Assembly (NCBI GenBank): GCA_018238205.1
Contig: JABCTV010000007.1
Location: 1-38,749 of the forward strand
Direction: 5' to 3'
DNA from: Candidatus Thorarchaeota archaeon
GTDB taxonomy: Archaea > Asgardarchaeota > Thorarchaeia > Thorarchaeales > Thorarchaeaceae
Length of the DNA stretch: 38,749 nucleotides
The notes beneath the pieces were generated by a model. The model made no database searches and was not told where the DNA came from. It worked only from the letters and a program-made list of their open reading frames with translations. Position 1 is the stretch's first letter; each line of letters begins with the position of its first letter. Below are positions 1 to 7,618 of the stretch, in pieces. The translations under genes were made by a program, and so were the position numbers.

Positions 1-2
1 AA

Positions 3-212
3 GAACTTGCAAGGGTCCTATCGTGGCTAAAACAGGGTTTAAATACATTTAGAGAGATGAGAAAAGACCAAATAGAAGGGGTCTTGTGGGGGGACATAAA
101 TAGAATCGATCAAGACGTGATAGAAAAGGAAATGCATCTTAAACTTTTTCTGTATTCGGTTTCCATGGAATCGGAAAGTGCTCATTCAAGCCGTTCTCTT
201 TTCCGGCATTAG
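3..212 (+). CDS. C-terminal end of an unrecognised protein (5' truncated by window edge)
   Basis: The frame starting at base 3 is open from the window edge to a TAG at 210-212, giving about 69 residues. It begins ELARVLSWLKQGFNTFREM, contains an acidic/basic helical stretch (DINRIDQDVIEKEMHLK) and ends in a serine-rich tail. The mixed charged-hydrophobic character looks like a real protein end and not a chance reading frame, but I do not recognise the family. It is followed by 412 bp without a convincing gene. It may belong to the same possibly foreign segment as the coiled-coil ORF that follows. Confidence is limited because only the end is visible. Confidence 0.4.
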   Translation, partial: ELARVLSWLKQGLNTFREMRKDQIEGVLWGDINRIDQDVIEKEMHLKLFLYSVSMESESAHSSRSLFRH

Positions 213-624
213 CCCTGCCCCATGCTGGCGAGCTTACTGGTTTTCTTTGATTTACCAGGATTACAACCTCTTCTCCGGATCTTTTTCCTTTTCTGGGAAC
301 TTTTCATCAAACCCCTCAGATTCTTCCTGCCTGTCCTTTAAAACACTATCCTTTTATTGCCATCACTCCCCTTATCACAACACCCTTTTGAACGAATCAT
401 TAGTCATTCCAGTACAACGAGAGCAAATCCCCTGAGTTTTCTTCACCCAACCCTAACTTTGCAGACTTGCCCAGAGGAAAAACACGCCAGAGTGCGTCCG
501 GCCCAGGGCGGAATTTTTACCGGTGTGTTTTTGCAAGGGTTAACACAGTGCCTACAGAAGCGAAATATTTAAATATAAGTGCTACTTTCCAGTAACAACA
601 AAAGGGAAATAGGGGCTAATAAAA
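213..624. other. Gene-poor intergenic stretch
   Basis: This is 412 bp with no convincing coding region. Two small plus-strand frames (178-435 and 357-572) have serine/cysteine/phenylalanine-rich translations typical of pyrimidine-rich non-coding DNA, and they overlap each other. The only signal I can support is a TATA-like element near 568-577 ahead of the next ORF. Such a long spacer is out of keeping with the rest of the window, where genes are nearly contiguous. Confidence 0.6.
568..577 (+). promoter_or_regulatory. TATA-box-like promoter element upstream of the coiled-coil ORF
   Basis: The AT-rich run TTTAAATATAA sits in a mixed-composition surround, about 48 bp before the TTG start at 625. 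That would put a transcription start near 600-605 and leave a leader of about 20 nt. This is inferred from position and composition only. Confidence 0.4.
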
Positions 625-1182
625 TTGATCTTAAACACAACAAGCAAGGACCATGGGGATCAAAACGATCCTCGCCTATATATCCCCATAGACCCCAGCT
701 ATCTATACCCGACTAATAATACACTGCCTGGAATTGGATATAGCAGCGGCATTTCATCTGCTGAATACTCGGGCGAGTCTTCCGGCTACGGATTGGAGCA
801 CCTGATGTTCCAAAAACAGGAGATTATTCATTCAAAGATTCAGATGCTGTTTTCGGAGATCTACCAGAGACATACGTTACAAAATGACAACCTTTACAGG
901 ATCTCCCTTGATCAGTGCGCCTGCAGGAATTTGATTTTTGATATGGGAGACCATTTATGGGACAAAAACAGACTCGATTTTGAACGTAAGATTATTGACC
1001 TGGAGCAGGAAAAAAGAAGGGAACAAACGGGCTATTTCAAGGACGTCTTGTTCCTTCGAAAAGAACTTCGAGAGACCCTGATAGAAAAGCTTGAAGACAA
1101 ACAAAAGGAAGTAACAACTCATGGCACAACTCACATTTCTAGGCTCCTGCAGAGAAGTTGGTCGTTCAGGATTTTATCTTGA
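625..1182 (+). CDS. Hypothetical protein with charged C-terminal coiled coil; 3' end appears truncated
   Basis: This is a 185-residue frame from a TTG start. Residues 1-50 are Tyr/Pro/Ser-rich. Residues 60-165 are helical and strongly charged, with LDQCACRNLIFDMGDHLWDK followed by a Lys/Glu/Arg-rich segment up to KLEDKQKE, typical of a coiled coil. I do not recognise a function, although it resembles conserved hypothetical proteins I associate with Methanosarcina-like archaea (a recollection that needs a search). After residue about 165 the character changes abruptly: the last ~20 codons (1,121-1,182) are the start of the aCPSF2 gene read in another frame. The natural C terminus is therefore probably missing, either through an insertion or deletion junction or through an assembly chimera near 1,115. 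A genuine 62-bp overlap is the less likely alternative. Confidence 0.55.
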   Translation: MILNTTSKDHGDQNDPRLYIPIDPSYLYPTNNTLPGIGYSSGISSAEYSGESSGYGLEHLMFQKQEIIHSKIQMLFSEIYQRHTLQNDNLYRISLDQCACRNLIFDMGDHLWDKNRLDFERKIIDLEQEKRREQTGYFKDVLFLRKELRETLIEKLEDKQKEVTTHGTTHISRLLQRSWSFRILS

Positions 1183-2386
1183 GGAGAAAAATGAAAGTAT
1201 TCTAGTAGACTATGGTGTCAAGTTCACAAATCCCCCCTCATTTCCAGATATGATTCCTACTGATAATCTACAGGGCATTGCCATTACACACGCTCATCTT
1301 GACCACTCTGGTGGAGTACCTCGTATTCTTCGTGAGACCGACGCATCATTATTTTGTACTCCCGCCACAAGAGACCTTAGCCTACTCCTCCTTCGGGATA
1401 TGTACAAGATATCTCGAGGACGGTTACCCTATGATAAGAAGGATATAGCATTAGTGCGAAGTCAGTGTCAGGCTACACCCTATGAGCAGACCGTACCGTT
1501 AGGTCATCCCTTTGAATTGACATTGTTCAATGCAGGGCATATTCCTGGCAGTTCTATGGTGTCAATCAGAGTGAATGGCAAGAGAATCTTATTCACAGGT
1601 GACTTCAATGCTACCGAGTCTCAATTGAATCCCGGAGCTCGAAAGAATCTTCCTAAGCATGATGTTGTTGTAACAGAGAGTACATACGCACGCAGAATTA
1701 ATCCCCCTCGAGAAAAGACGGAAGAGGGACTTGTTGATACAGTATTGGAGACCCTTGAACGTGGGGGCTCTGCATTGATTCCTGCATTTGGTGTTGGTAG
1801 AAGTCAGGAAATCATGTGTATCCTAGAACAGAGCAATATTCCACGAAAATATCCTATCTATGTTGATGGAATGGCAAGAGCGGTCAATGATATACTGGTA
1901 CGACATCCTGAGTATCTCCAGAGCCCAAAGTCGTTCCAACGAGCAGTAAGCCGCTCAATTACTATTCATGATAATCGTGATCGTACAAAAGCAGTCAAGA
2001 AAGGTGGAATCGTCATCTCTCCCGCTGGTATGCTCAAAGGCGGAGCATCGCATCTCTACTTCAAGATGATGCATGATAATCCAAAGAATTCTATCATCTT
2101 CGTTAGTTATCAGATTCCGGGAACTCCCGGTGCAGAGCTGCTCGCTACAGGAAAAGTAACTGTTAGCAATCGAGAGTTTGAAGTGATCGCTGATGTTCGT
2201 CAACATCATCTCTCATCACATTCTGATTCTAGAGGAATGCTAGACATGCTGATGAAAATACCTGGTGAACCTGAATTCTACACGGTTCATGGTGAGTCTG
2301 AGTCATGTGATGCACTTGTTGAAAAGTTAGAGAAGAAGGGGCGAAAAGCCCATGTTGGAGAGCTAAATGAAACAGTTGAGATCTAG
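1121..2386 (+). CDS. aCPSF2-type beta-CASP ribonuclease (mRNA 3'-end processing/decay factor)
   Basis: This is a 421-residue metallo-beta-lactamase/beta-CASP nuclease. Visible motifs are the zinc-binding HAHLDH (residues 57-62), GHIPGSS, FTGDFN and VTESTYA, the beta-CASP segment with DGMARAVNDIL, and the C-terminal His motifs SHSDS and TVHGES. There is no N-terminal KH region, and the length near 420 fits aCPSF2, not aCPSF1 (about 640) and less well aRNase J. Family members are Zn-dependent endo/5'-3' exoribonucleases related to eukaryotic CPSF73. The ATG at 1121 follows an AAGGAAG-like ribosome site and gives the family-typical N terminus MAQLTFLGSCREVGRS. The gene ends tail-to-tail with eL38, sharing a CTAG. 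Its upstream side is the doubtful junction described for the preceding ORF. Confidence 0.9.
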   Translation: MAQLTFLGSCREVGRSGFYLEEKNESILVDYGVKFTNPPSFPDMIPTDNLQGIAITHAHLDHSGGVPRILRETDASLFCTPATRDLSLLLLRDMYKISRGRLPYDKKDIALVRSQCQATPYEQTVPLGHPFELTLFNAGHIPGSSMVSIRVNGKRILFTGDFNATESQLNPGARKNLPKHDVVVTESTYARRINPPREKTEEGLVDTVLETLERGGSALIPAFGVGRSQEIMCILEQSNIPRKYPIYVDGMARAVNDILVRHPEYLQSPKSFQRAVSRSITIHDNRDRTKAVKKGGIVISPAGMLKGGASHLYFKMMHDNPKNSIIFVSYQIPGTPGAELLATGKVTVSNREFEVIADVRQHHLSSHSDSRGMLDMLMKIPGEPEFYTVHGESESCDALVEKLEKKGRKAHVGELNETVEI

Positions 2387-2601
2387 TCTTCTTCTGATTT
2401 TTCAGCTCTAGCTTCTACAATCTGGCACTTGACCTGTTGTAGAACCTCTTCAGCCTTCTGGGGTTCAAGAACAATTGTATAGAGGTATCTGCTTGTACGG
2501 AGTTTAAGCTTCACCTTGTCGCTTGCCCTCTTTACACGGCACTCCTCTGCATCCTCAGTCATTTCGAGGAACTTGTCAACATCATAGATTTGCTTTGGCA
2601 T
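2383..2601 (-). CDS. rpl38e: Ribosomal protein eL38
   Basis: This is a 72-residue protein beginning MPKQIYDVDKFLEM. The core around TSRYLYTIVLEPQKAEEV matches eukaryotic L38 (SRYLYTLVI then KAEKL), a small large-subunit protein shared by eukaryotes and part of the archaea. I chose the ATG at 2599-2601 because it gives the family N terminus and is preceded by GGGGT with a 6-nt gap. The frame stays open upstream, but that extension would run into the tRNA gene. It lies 29 bp downstream of tRNA-Val and has no separate promoter that I can see, so co-transcription with eL40 and the tRNA is likely. The acidic tail EARAEKSEED is an add-on. Confidence 0.92.
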   Translation of the reverse strand: MPKQIYDVDKFLEMTEDAEECRVKRASDKVKLKLRTSRYLYTIVLEPQKAEEVLQQVKCQIVEARAEKSEED

Positions 2602-2630
2602 TGAAATACCCCATTTTACTGTTGTTTTGG

Positions 2631-2741
2631 TGGTGGGCCGGACGTGATTCGAACACGTGGCCTTCGCCACTTTCAAAACTGGTCAAATAAATGACCAATT
2701 TCTGTGAAGGCGACGTCATAACCGGGCTAGACCACCGGCCC
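2631..2741 (-). tRNA. tRNA-Val (anticodon CAC) with a 33-nt intron at 37/38
   Basis: On the minus strand the acceptor arm GGGCCGG (2741-2735) pairs with CCGGCCC, followed by A and an encoded CCA (2633-2631). The D-arm region GTGGTCTAG...GGTTATGAC is typical of archaeal tRNA-Val. The T arm is ACGTG-TTCGAAT-CACGT. The anticodon stem TCGCC/GGCGA closes the loop TTCACA-T, with CAC as anticodon. The intron (2702-2670) is bounded by a perfect bulge-helix-bulge: exon UUCA pairs with intron UGAA, there are 3-nt bulges CA|G and AG|U, and the intron folds into a 10-bp helix. The spliced tRNA is 75 nt without CCA. It sits between eL40 and eL38. Confidence 0.95.
2670..2702 (-). other. tRNA-Val intron (33 nt, canonical BHB)
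   Basis: The intron reads G, a 10-nt arm AAATTGGTCA, a 6-nt loop, the complementary arm TGACCAGTTT (one U-G pair), then TGAA and AG. The TGAA pairs with TTCA of the anticodon loop to make the 4-bp central helix. Both splice sites fall after the second base of a 3-nt bulge, as the archaeal splicing endonuclease needs. The position is the standard 37/38. Confidence 0.92.
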
Positions 2742-2764
2742 GTATATGTCGGCTTTTCAGAAGA

Positions 2765-2923
2765 TTACTTCTTTGCACGCCTCTTTGGTCTGAGGTCCTT
2801 TGTTTTACATTTCCTGCACTTCTTTGCGTTCAGTGGATTTGTTGCACCACAGTTTCGGCAAATTGACTTGTACAGCAAATAGTGCTGTGCTAACCTACGT
2901 TTTTCGATGTCAGCTACTGGCAT
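2765..2923 (-). CDS. rpl40e: Ribosomal protein eL40
   Basis: This is a 52-residue basic zinc-finger protein that starts MPVADIEKRRLAQHYLLY. Four cysteines are arranged as C-x2-C (CRNCG) and C-x2-C (CRKCK), and the C terminus is Lys/Arg-rich (RPKRRAKK). In eukaryotes this protein is made as a ubiquitin fusion; in archaea it stands alone, as here. Two ATGs are adjacent (2926 and 2923). I prefer the second because GAGGT lies 7 nt before it and archaeal eL40 usually starts MPxxD. Its stop is 23 bp upstream of the tRNA-Val gene, suggesting one transcript eL40-tRNA-eL38. Confidence 0.92.
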   Translation of the reverse strand: MPVADIEKRRLAQHYLLYKSICRNCGATNPLNAKKCRKCKTKDLRPKRRAKK

Positions 2924-2969
2924 CATTAAGACCTCATATTATAGAAGACACACAGAGTATTCTCTGATT

Positions 2970-2983
2970 AGCCCGCTCGGGCT
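2970..2983. repeat. Short perfect inverted repeat (hairpin) ahead of eL40
   Basis: The 14 bases AGCCCGCTCGGGCT are a 6-bp inverted repeat with 2 bases between the arms (a 5-bp stem with a 4-base loop in practice). It lies 47 bp upstream of the eL40 start, possibly in its leader, and about 100 bp downstream of sucD. It could be a terminator-like or leader structure; I cannot decide. Confidence 0.35.
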
Positions 2984-3083
2984 TTCCACAAGTATTCTGT
3001 TTTAAAAGCTTGCGCTCCAACCTTGCCCGATGTTCTATTGAGCAGGTCCATCATATTGACAGACCCAACTCAATTGGATGATT

Positions 3084-3953
3084 CTACATATGCTCTTTTA
3101 GGAGCCGCGCGACATCACTTGGTTTCTCAGCTACTGGAATTCCAGCATCGTTCATTGCTTTAATCTTAGCAGCTGCAGTTCCTGAACTACCACTGATGAT
3201 AGCTCCGGCATGTCCCATTCTCTTACCTGGAGGTGCAGTTCTCCCAGCGATGAATCCAACCACGGGGAGATCGTAGTTCTTTTTGATATAGACTGCTGCA
3301 CGTTCTTCGGCATCTCCACCAATCTCACCAACAACAACCAGAGCTTTAGTATCCTTGTCCTGCTCGAACAACTTGACAGCTTCAATTGTTGTGAGTCCAA
3401 CACAAGGGTCTCCACCAAGCCCGAGGGCTGTGGAAATACCAATGCCTGCATTAGTCATTCCTGCTGCAATCTCGTAGGTAAGTGTTCCACTACGTGACAT
3501 GAGACCTACGTTACCTGCAGAAAAGACATGTCCTGGCATGATAGCAACTTTCTGTTTAGCACCAGGTGTAATAACTCCTGGAGTGTTAGGACCAATAACG
3601 GTGATTCCCTTTCTTTTTGCTTCGTGAATCATTCGAATCTCGTCCTTTACAGGAACATGTTCTGTAATCACGACAACTGGATTCAGATCTGCTGCAATCG
3701 CTTCCATTGCTGCATCACCTGCAAAGGGTGCCGGTACAAAGATGATTGATGCTGTTGCATTATGAGCATCCTTAGCTTCTCTGACACTATCAAATACAGG
3801 AATTCCATGAATGCTTTCTCCGGCCTTTCCTGGAGTCACACCAGCTACTATCTTTGTCCCATATTCGAGCATAGAGCCAGAATGGAACGTTCCCTGACCA
3901 CCAGTAATACCTTGTACAATTACCCTGGTGTCTTTGTCAACCAAAATCGCCAT
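3084..3953 (-). CDS. sucD: Succinyl-CoA synthetase (ADP-forming) alpha subunit
   Basis: This 289-residue subunit carries the CoA-binding Rossmann domain and the phospho-histidine. Evidence: N-terminal DKDTRVIVQGITGGQGTFH; the CoA-ligase segment GPNTPGVITPG; and the active-site motif MGHAGAIISGSSGTA with His248 (His246 in E. coli), which is phosphorylated during conversion of succinyl-CoA plus ADP and Pi to succinate, CoA and ATP. Length equals the family norm. The ATG directly abuts the sucC stop, and its ribosome site GGAGGT lies inside the last codons of sucC, so the two are translated as a pair. The enzyme works in the citric-acid cycle, oxidative or reductive, or in acyl-CoA energy conservation; sequence alone does not tell which. 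Confidence 0.96.
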   Translation of the reverse strand: MAILVDKDTRVIVQGITGGQGTFHSGSMLEYGTKIVAGVTPGKAGESIHGIPVFDSVREAKDAHNATASIIFVPAPFAGDAAMEAIAADLNPVVVITEHVPVKDEIRMIHEAKRKGITVIGPNTPGVITPGAKQKVAIMPGHVFSAGNVGLMSRSGTLTYEIAAGMTNAGIGISTALGLGGDPCVGLTTIEAVKLFEQDKDTKALVVVGEIGGDAEERAAVYIKKNYDLPVVGFIAGRTAPPGKRMGHAGAIISGSSGTAAAKIKAMNDAGIPVAEKPSDVARLLKEHM

Positions 3954-5099
3954 CTAAGCAACCTCCTTTGCGAGCTCAACAATTTTAGAAGCAGCATCTT
4001 CCATTGTCTTGAGGAATGGAATCCCTGCTTTGGTGAGTAACTCTTGCCCCTCTTCTTCGTTAGTTCCAACCATTCTGATAACTAGAGGAACTTTGATGTC
4101 TCCATCATCTCGAGCGGAAAGGATACCCTTTGCGACATCATCACATCGAGTGATGCCGGCCATGATGTTCACAAGAATGGCTTTCACATTCGAATACATC
4201 ATTGCAATCTCAATACCCCTCTCAACTCTCTTTGCATCAGCTCCACCACCAAGGTCGAGAAATGTACTGGCCTTTCCACCATAAACCGATACTGCATCCA
4301 GTGTTGCCATTGTGAGACCTGCGCCATTGCATATACAAGCAATATTTCCATCAAGTTCAACATATGCCATATCATTCTCTGTTGCTAGGCGTTCTCGTTC
4401 GTTCTGTTCTACAGGTTCTCGCTTAATCTTCTCAATGAAGTCCTTGTGCCTGTAGAGTGAATTATCATCAATATTCAATCGTGCATCAGCAGCTAGAAAT
4501 CGTCCATCTTTTGTAAGAATTAGAGGGTTGATCTCTGTAAGTTCTCCATCGAACGCATCAACAATATTCCAGAGTTTCAGGAAGAAACTTCCTAACTGGT
4601 TGATTTGTTTACCCTTGAATCCCATAGCAATAGCCATCTCACGAGCTTCATAGGCTTGGAAACCGAGGCTTGGATCTACATGCATTTTGATAATCTTCTC
4701 TGGGCTCTCTTCTGCCAATTCCTCAATTGACATTCCTCCCGCAGCACTACCAATCACGACATACTTTCGTTCGTTTCTATCAATAGTGATACCCGCATAG
4801 ATTTCCTGCTGAATATCGAGCTTCTCTTCGATAAGAACTGCTTCTACTGGTAAATCATTGATTCTCATTGCTAGAATTTCTTCAGCGAATTTCTCCGCTT
4901 CTTCAGGTGTATCTGCAAATTTTATTCCCCCAGCCTTTCCTCTCTTTCCCGAGAGAACCAGTGCCTTAACAACAACTGGCTTGCCTACCTCTGCGGCACG
5001 TTTCTTTGCTTCTGCAGGGGTCTTTGCAGCACCACCTGCTGGTATAGGCATCTTGAAGGTTCGGAAGATTTCCTTCGCTTCATGTTCAAACAGCTTCAT
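3954..5099 (-). CDS. sucC: Succinyl-CoA synthetase (ADP-forming) beta subunit
   Basis: This is a 381-residue ATP-grasp subunit that partners SucD. It starts MKLFEHEAKEIFR, the usual SucC N terminus. The ATP-grasp region contains LSGKRGKAGGIK (about 49-60) and EEKLDIQQEIYAG. The C-terminal phosphate-handling half contains LDGNIACICNGAGLTMATLD, FLDLGGGADAKRV and VNIMAGITRCDDVAKGI. In bacteria the last motif reads VNIFGGI, so MAG is a mild change. It is the first gene of a two-gene minus-strand operon; only 74 bp separate it from the helicase-like gene upstream, and a GGTGAAA lies before the ATG. The beta subunit determines nucleotide preference; I assume ADP from the general archaeal pattern. 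Confidence 0.95.
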   Translation of the reverse strand: MKLFEHEAKEIFRTFKMPIPAGGAAKTPAEAKKRAAEVGKPVVVKALVLSGKRGKAGGIKFADTPEEAEKFAEEILAMRINDLPVEAVLIEEKLDIQQEIYAGITIDRNERKYVVIGSAAGGMSIEELAEESPEKIIKMHVDPSLGFQAYEAREMAIAMGFKGKQINQLGSFFLKLWNIVDAFDGELTEINPLILTKDGRFLAADARLNIDDNSLYRHKDFIEKIKREPVEQNERERLATENDMAYVELDGNIACICNGAGLTMATLDAVSVYGGKASTFLDLGGGADAKRVERGIEIAMMYSNVKAILVNIMAGITRCDDVAKGILSARDDGDIKVPLVIRMVGTNEEEGQELLTKAGIPFLKTMEDAASKIVELAKEVA

Positions 5100-5173
5100 T
5101 GATTTTCACCGCACCAAGACTTGACAACTAGTCCAAGGTCTAGGCGGGGCACGAATCTACTTCCGTAAAAATG

Positions 5174-7399
5174 TTACCTCATAGCACTAAGTAGAGCATG
5201 CAAACTCTTCTCTAACTTTTTACTTTCTTTTCTTAGTGGATTCTTCTTATTCATGAGTCTGAACAAAATGGAATTGATGTACTCCAATTCTTCCAAGCAG
5301 TTCTCTATGATCCCTGGCGCGTGATCTTCACAGATTAATTCATTCAAGTCCTTTGCAGGTAGTCTATCGAGTACTTGTTTGACCATAGTGTCTGACATCC
5401 CTTTTCTTGCATGGACTAGCTTTCTGAGAATTGATTTCAAATCTGATCGTTTGTCACTAATAGCTCTCATTACTATCTTAGCATCTTTAACAGGAACTCC
5501 AAGAACCGTGACATTTTCCCCAAGAGGAGTACAACTAATTTGTGCTCCTGCCCTTGTAATGAGCCCATCCACCTCAAGTTCTCCAAAAACCTCGAGACCT
5601 CGCAATGCTTGGACGATTACTCCTGCAGCATAAGCCTTTGATTCATCTTGATTCAATGCATATGTTGAGAATTTCACCAAGTGCTTACAGAGTCGATGTT
5701 TTCTGATTCCCTGATACTTCCATGATTCACAAGAACACGAAACACCATCTTTCGATCTCAGAGTGATGTAATGCCATATTTCTCTACTTCCGCTGTGAAC
5801 AAGACCCTCAATCTTGTCAGGTCTCACTGATACTAGTTTTACACTATCGTCAGGTATATTGTTAGCTCGGTTTTGTGTTGCCTTTGTTGAACGCATTGCA
5901 AGAAGTGAATCTACCAAGGTATCATCTGGAGCCTCCGAATCTATGTTACTCACATCGGTAACTTTGCTACTACTTCCCCAGAATGATCGATCAATCACTG
6001 AGAATGGATTTTCTCCACTACCATGTTTTCCACAAAGCTGCATGAGTACAAGATCTTGGATGTTCTCGGTTTCATCCATTGCACTGTCGACTTCCCCTAG
6101 CAGAGGTATGAGGTTACCCTCGAGATCCTTGTCAAAATACTTGGCAAGAATCCTTGTGCGTTCAGACTTGTTATCTACAACCACAATTCCAAAGGCTTCA
6201 TTATCAACGCCTCGTCTTCCTGCAGATCCAAGTACTTCACTCAATTGCCACTCAGAGAGCATAGTGACTGACTCTTCATGCACCAAGTCTTTGCCAAAAT
6301 TCTGCATAAAAACGCCCATCAAGAATACGACAGTTGCACGTATCCCACTTGCCATTGCAAAACGGATTGGCATAACAATGACTGGAAGAAGTCCATCATC
6401 CCATGCGTCCGAGAGAATTCTTCTCTGAGATGCCGAAACTCCTTCATGGATGAACGCTATGCCGTTTGCTACCATCTCACCCAAGTCTACAGTCATCAAA
6501 CATTGTGGATATTTCTCCAGTACTAATCTCGATAGATGTCTCAAATCATCTCGATGCTCTGGACTCAATCTCAAATCGAGGATGGCTGAGCGGTCTCCAT
6601 CAAAAACACCTGATAATTGACCTGCTAGCTCTTCAGCAGCAGATATGTTGGCACATAGAATCATCACCTGACCGCGTTTGTAGTGAACAAACTCAGTTAG
6701 GTCTGCTAGTGAGTCATTGATGTTATCAAAAGCCTTCACACTGAAGATACGCTTGACATCTTCTTTCTGGTCCACAATAGGTGTTGCATCAAGCCAATCA
6801 CTCAGTTCCTTCTGATTCTCTAGTGGTGGAGAGATTGCGATGTATTGAATATCTTCTCTTCCAAGAATAGTCACAAGTGCTGTTTCTAATCGAACTCCTA
6901 ACTCAGGCTGTCCAATAAGATCCAAACGATCGATAAGAACACATACAATCCCATCTAGAATCTCAGGGTGTATTCTTGAAGCAATGTCAAATGACTGGTA
7001 TGTGGCTACGATAACTCGCCCATCAATTGCATCTTTTTCTGTTGCTTTTCTTCTTCTTATTACTGCTTTTGCTTCAATTCCTAGTTTTCGACACTTCTGA
7101 CTCAGGGACTGAAATCTTCTCTCTGCTTGGTGCGGATTTGGACAAAGTATCAATGCCTTAGCTCGATGATCAGATGCAACTTGATTTAGTAATGCAATTT
7201 CACCTATGACATAGGCTTCATCGTAATCATGCGTAATGAGGACTTGACTTGCACTTCTTACTATTCCATTATCCACTGCATCTATCTGGAACTTTGTTAG
7301 GCTTGCAAGGCCTTGTCTTCTTAATACCTCCAATAAGCGTGGTGCAACTTGCTGGAGTGATAGTTCCCTGAGTGTGCTCAAATCATCCCACTCCGTCAT
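5174..7399 (-). CDS. Ski2/Hel308-like helicase core with degenerate ATPase motifs, fused to a SWIM zinc finger
   Basis: This 741-residue protein aligns by eye along the Hel308/Ski2 helicase order, but its catalytic motifs are gone. At the Walker A position (about 55-63) it has THDYDEAYV instead of a GxGKT loop. At motif II it has DRLD (157-160) instead of DExH, and at motif III SPP (190-192) instead of SAT. The RecA2 side is better kept: IHEGVSASQRRILSDAW and AGRRG (393-397, motif VI). A SWIM finger follows, with Cys555, Cys557, Cys571 and His573 (CxCx13CxH). The C terminus is helical and basic. The fold probably binds nucleic acid or a partner without unwinding by ATP hydrolysis; that is inference. 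It is a single gene, divergent from the PAC2 gene. Confidence 0.75.
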   Translation of the reverse strand: MTEWDDLSTLRELSLQQVAPRLLEVLRRQGLASLTKFQIDAVDNGIVRSASQVLITHDYDEAYVIGEIALLNQVASDHRAKALILCPNPHQAERRFQSLSQKCRKLGIEAKAVIRRRKATEKDAIDGRVIVATYQSFDIASRIHPEILDGIVCVLIDRLDLIGQPELGVRLETALVTILGREDIQYIAISPPLENQKELSDWLDATPIVDQKEDVKRIFSVKAFDNINDSLADLTEFVHYKRGQVMILCANISAAEELAGQLSGVFDGDRSAILDLRLSPEHRDDLRHLSRLVLEKYPQCLMTVDLGEMVANGIAFIHEGVSASQRRILSDAWDDGLLPVIVMPIRFAMASGIRATVVFLMGVFMQNFGKDLVHEESVTMLSEWQLSEVLGSAGRRGVDNEAFGIVVVDNKSERTRILAKYFDKDLEGNLIPLLGEVDSAMDETENIQDLVLMQLCGKHGSGENPFSVIDRSFWGSSSKVTDVSNIDSEAPDDTLVDSLLAMRSTKATQNRANNIPDDSVKLVSVRPDKIEGLVHSGSREIWHYITLRSKDGVSCSCESWKYQGIRKHRLCKHLVKFSTYALNQDESKAYAAGVIVQALRGLEVFGELEVDGLITRAGAQISCTPLGENVTVLGVPVKDAKIVMRAISDKRSDLKSILRKLVHARKGMSDTMVKQVLDRLPAKDLNELICEDHAPGIIENCLEELEYINSILFRLMNKKNPLRKESKKLEKSLHALLSAMR

Positions 7400-7618
7400 T
7401 CAAATGCGCATAATTTATGATGAGGGTATAGTTTTTGGTGCTATTAGTTTTACGCGTACTTTGTTCAAATTACGAAAACCCTTTCTAAAAATGTTCAATG
7501 CTTCAAAACTTAATCCAATTCAATTATCTGGGACCTCAAAACAGTCTATCTTATGCTGACACATACAAAGGCTCAAAAGCAGCAGACTCGATGATTGATT
7601 GTTGAGGCTTGAATAGAA

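Noticed and set aside
178-572. Two short plus-strand ORFs (178-435, 357-572)
   Set aside because: They overlap each other, and their Ser/Phe/Cys-rich composition looks non-coding.
2602-2676. N-terminal extension of eL38 to 2676
   Set aside because: It would overlap the 3' half of tRNA-Val, and the family begins at the ATG at 2601.
2631-2741. tRNA-Glu (anticodon UUC) reading of the tRNA
   Set aside because: That frame breaks the anticodon stem; the TCGCC/GGCGA stem and the BHB fix the anticodon as CAC (Val).
2691-2882. Plus-strand ORF of 63 codons
   Set aside because: It is a shadow of the tRNA 5' half and the eL40 gene on the other strand.
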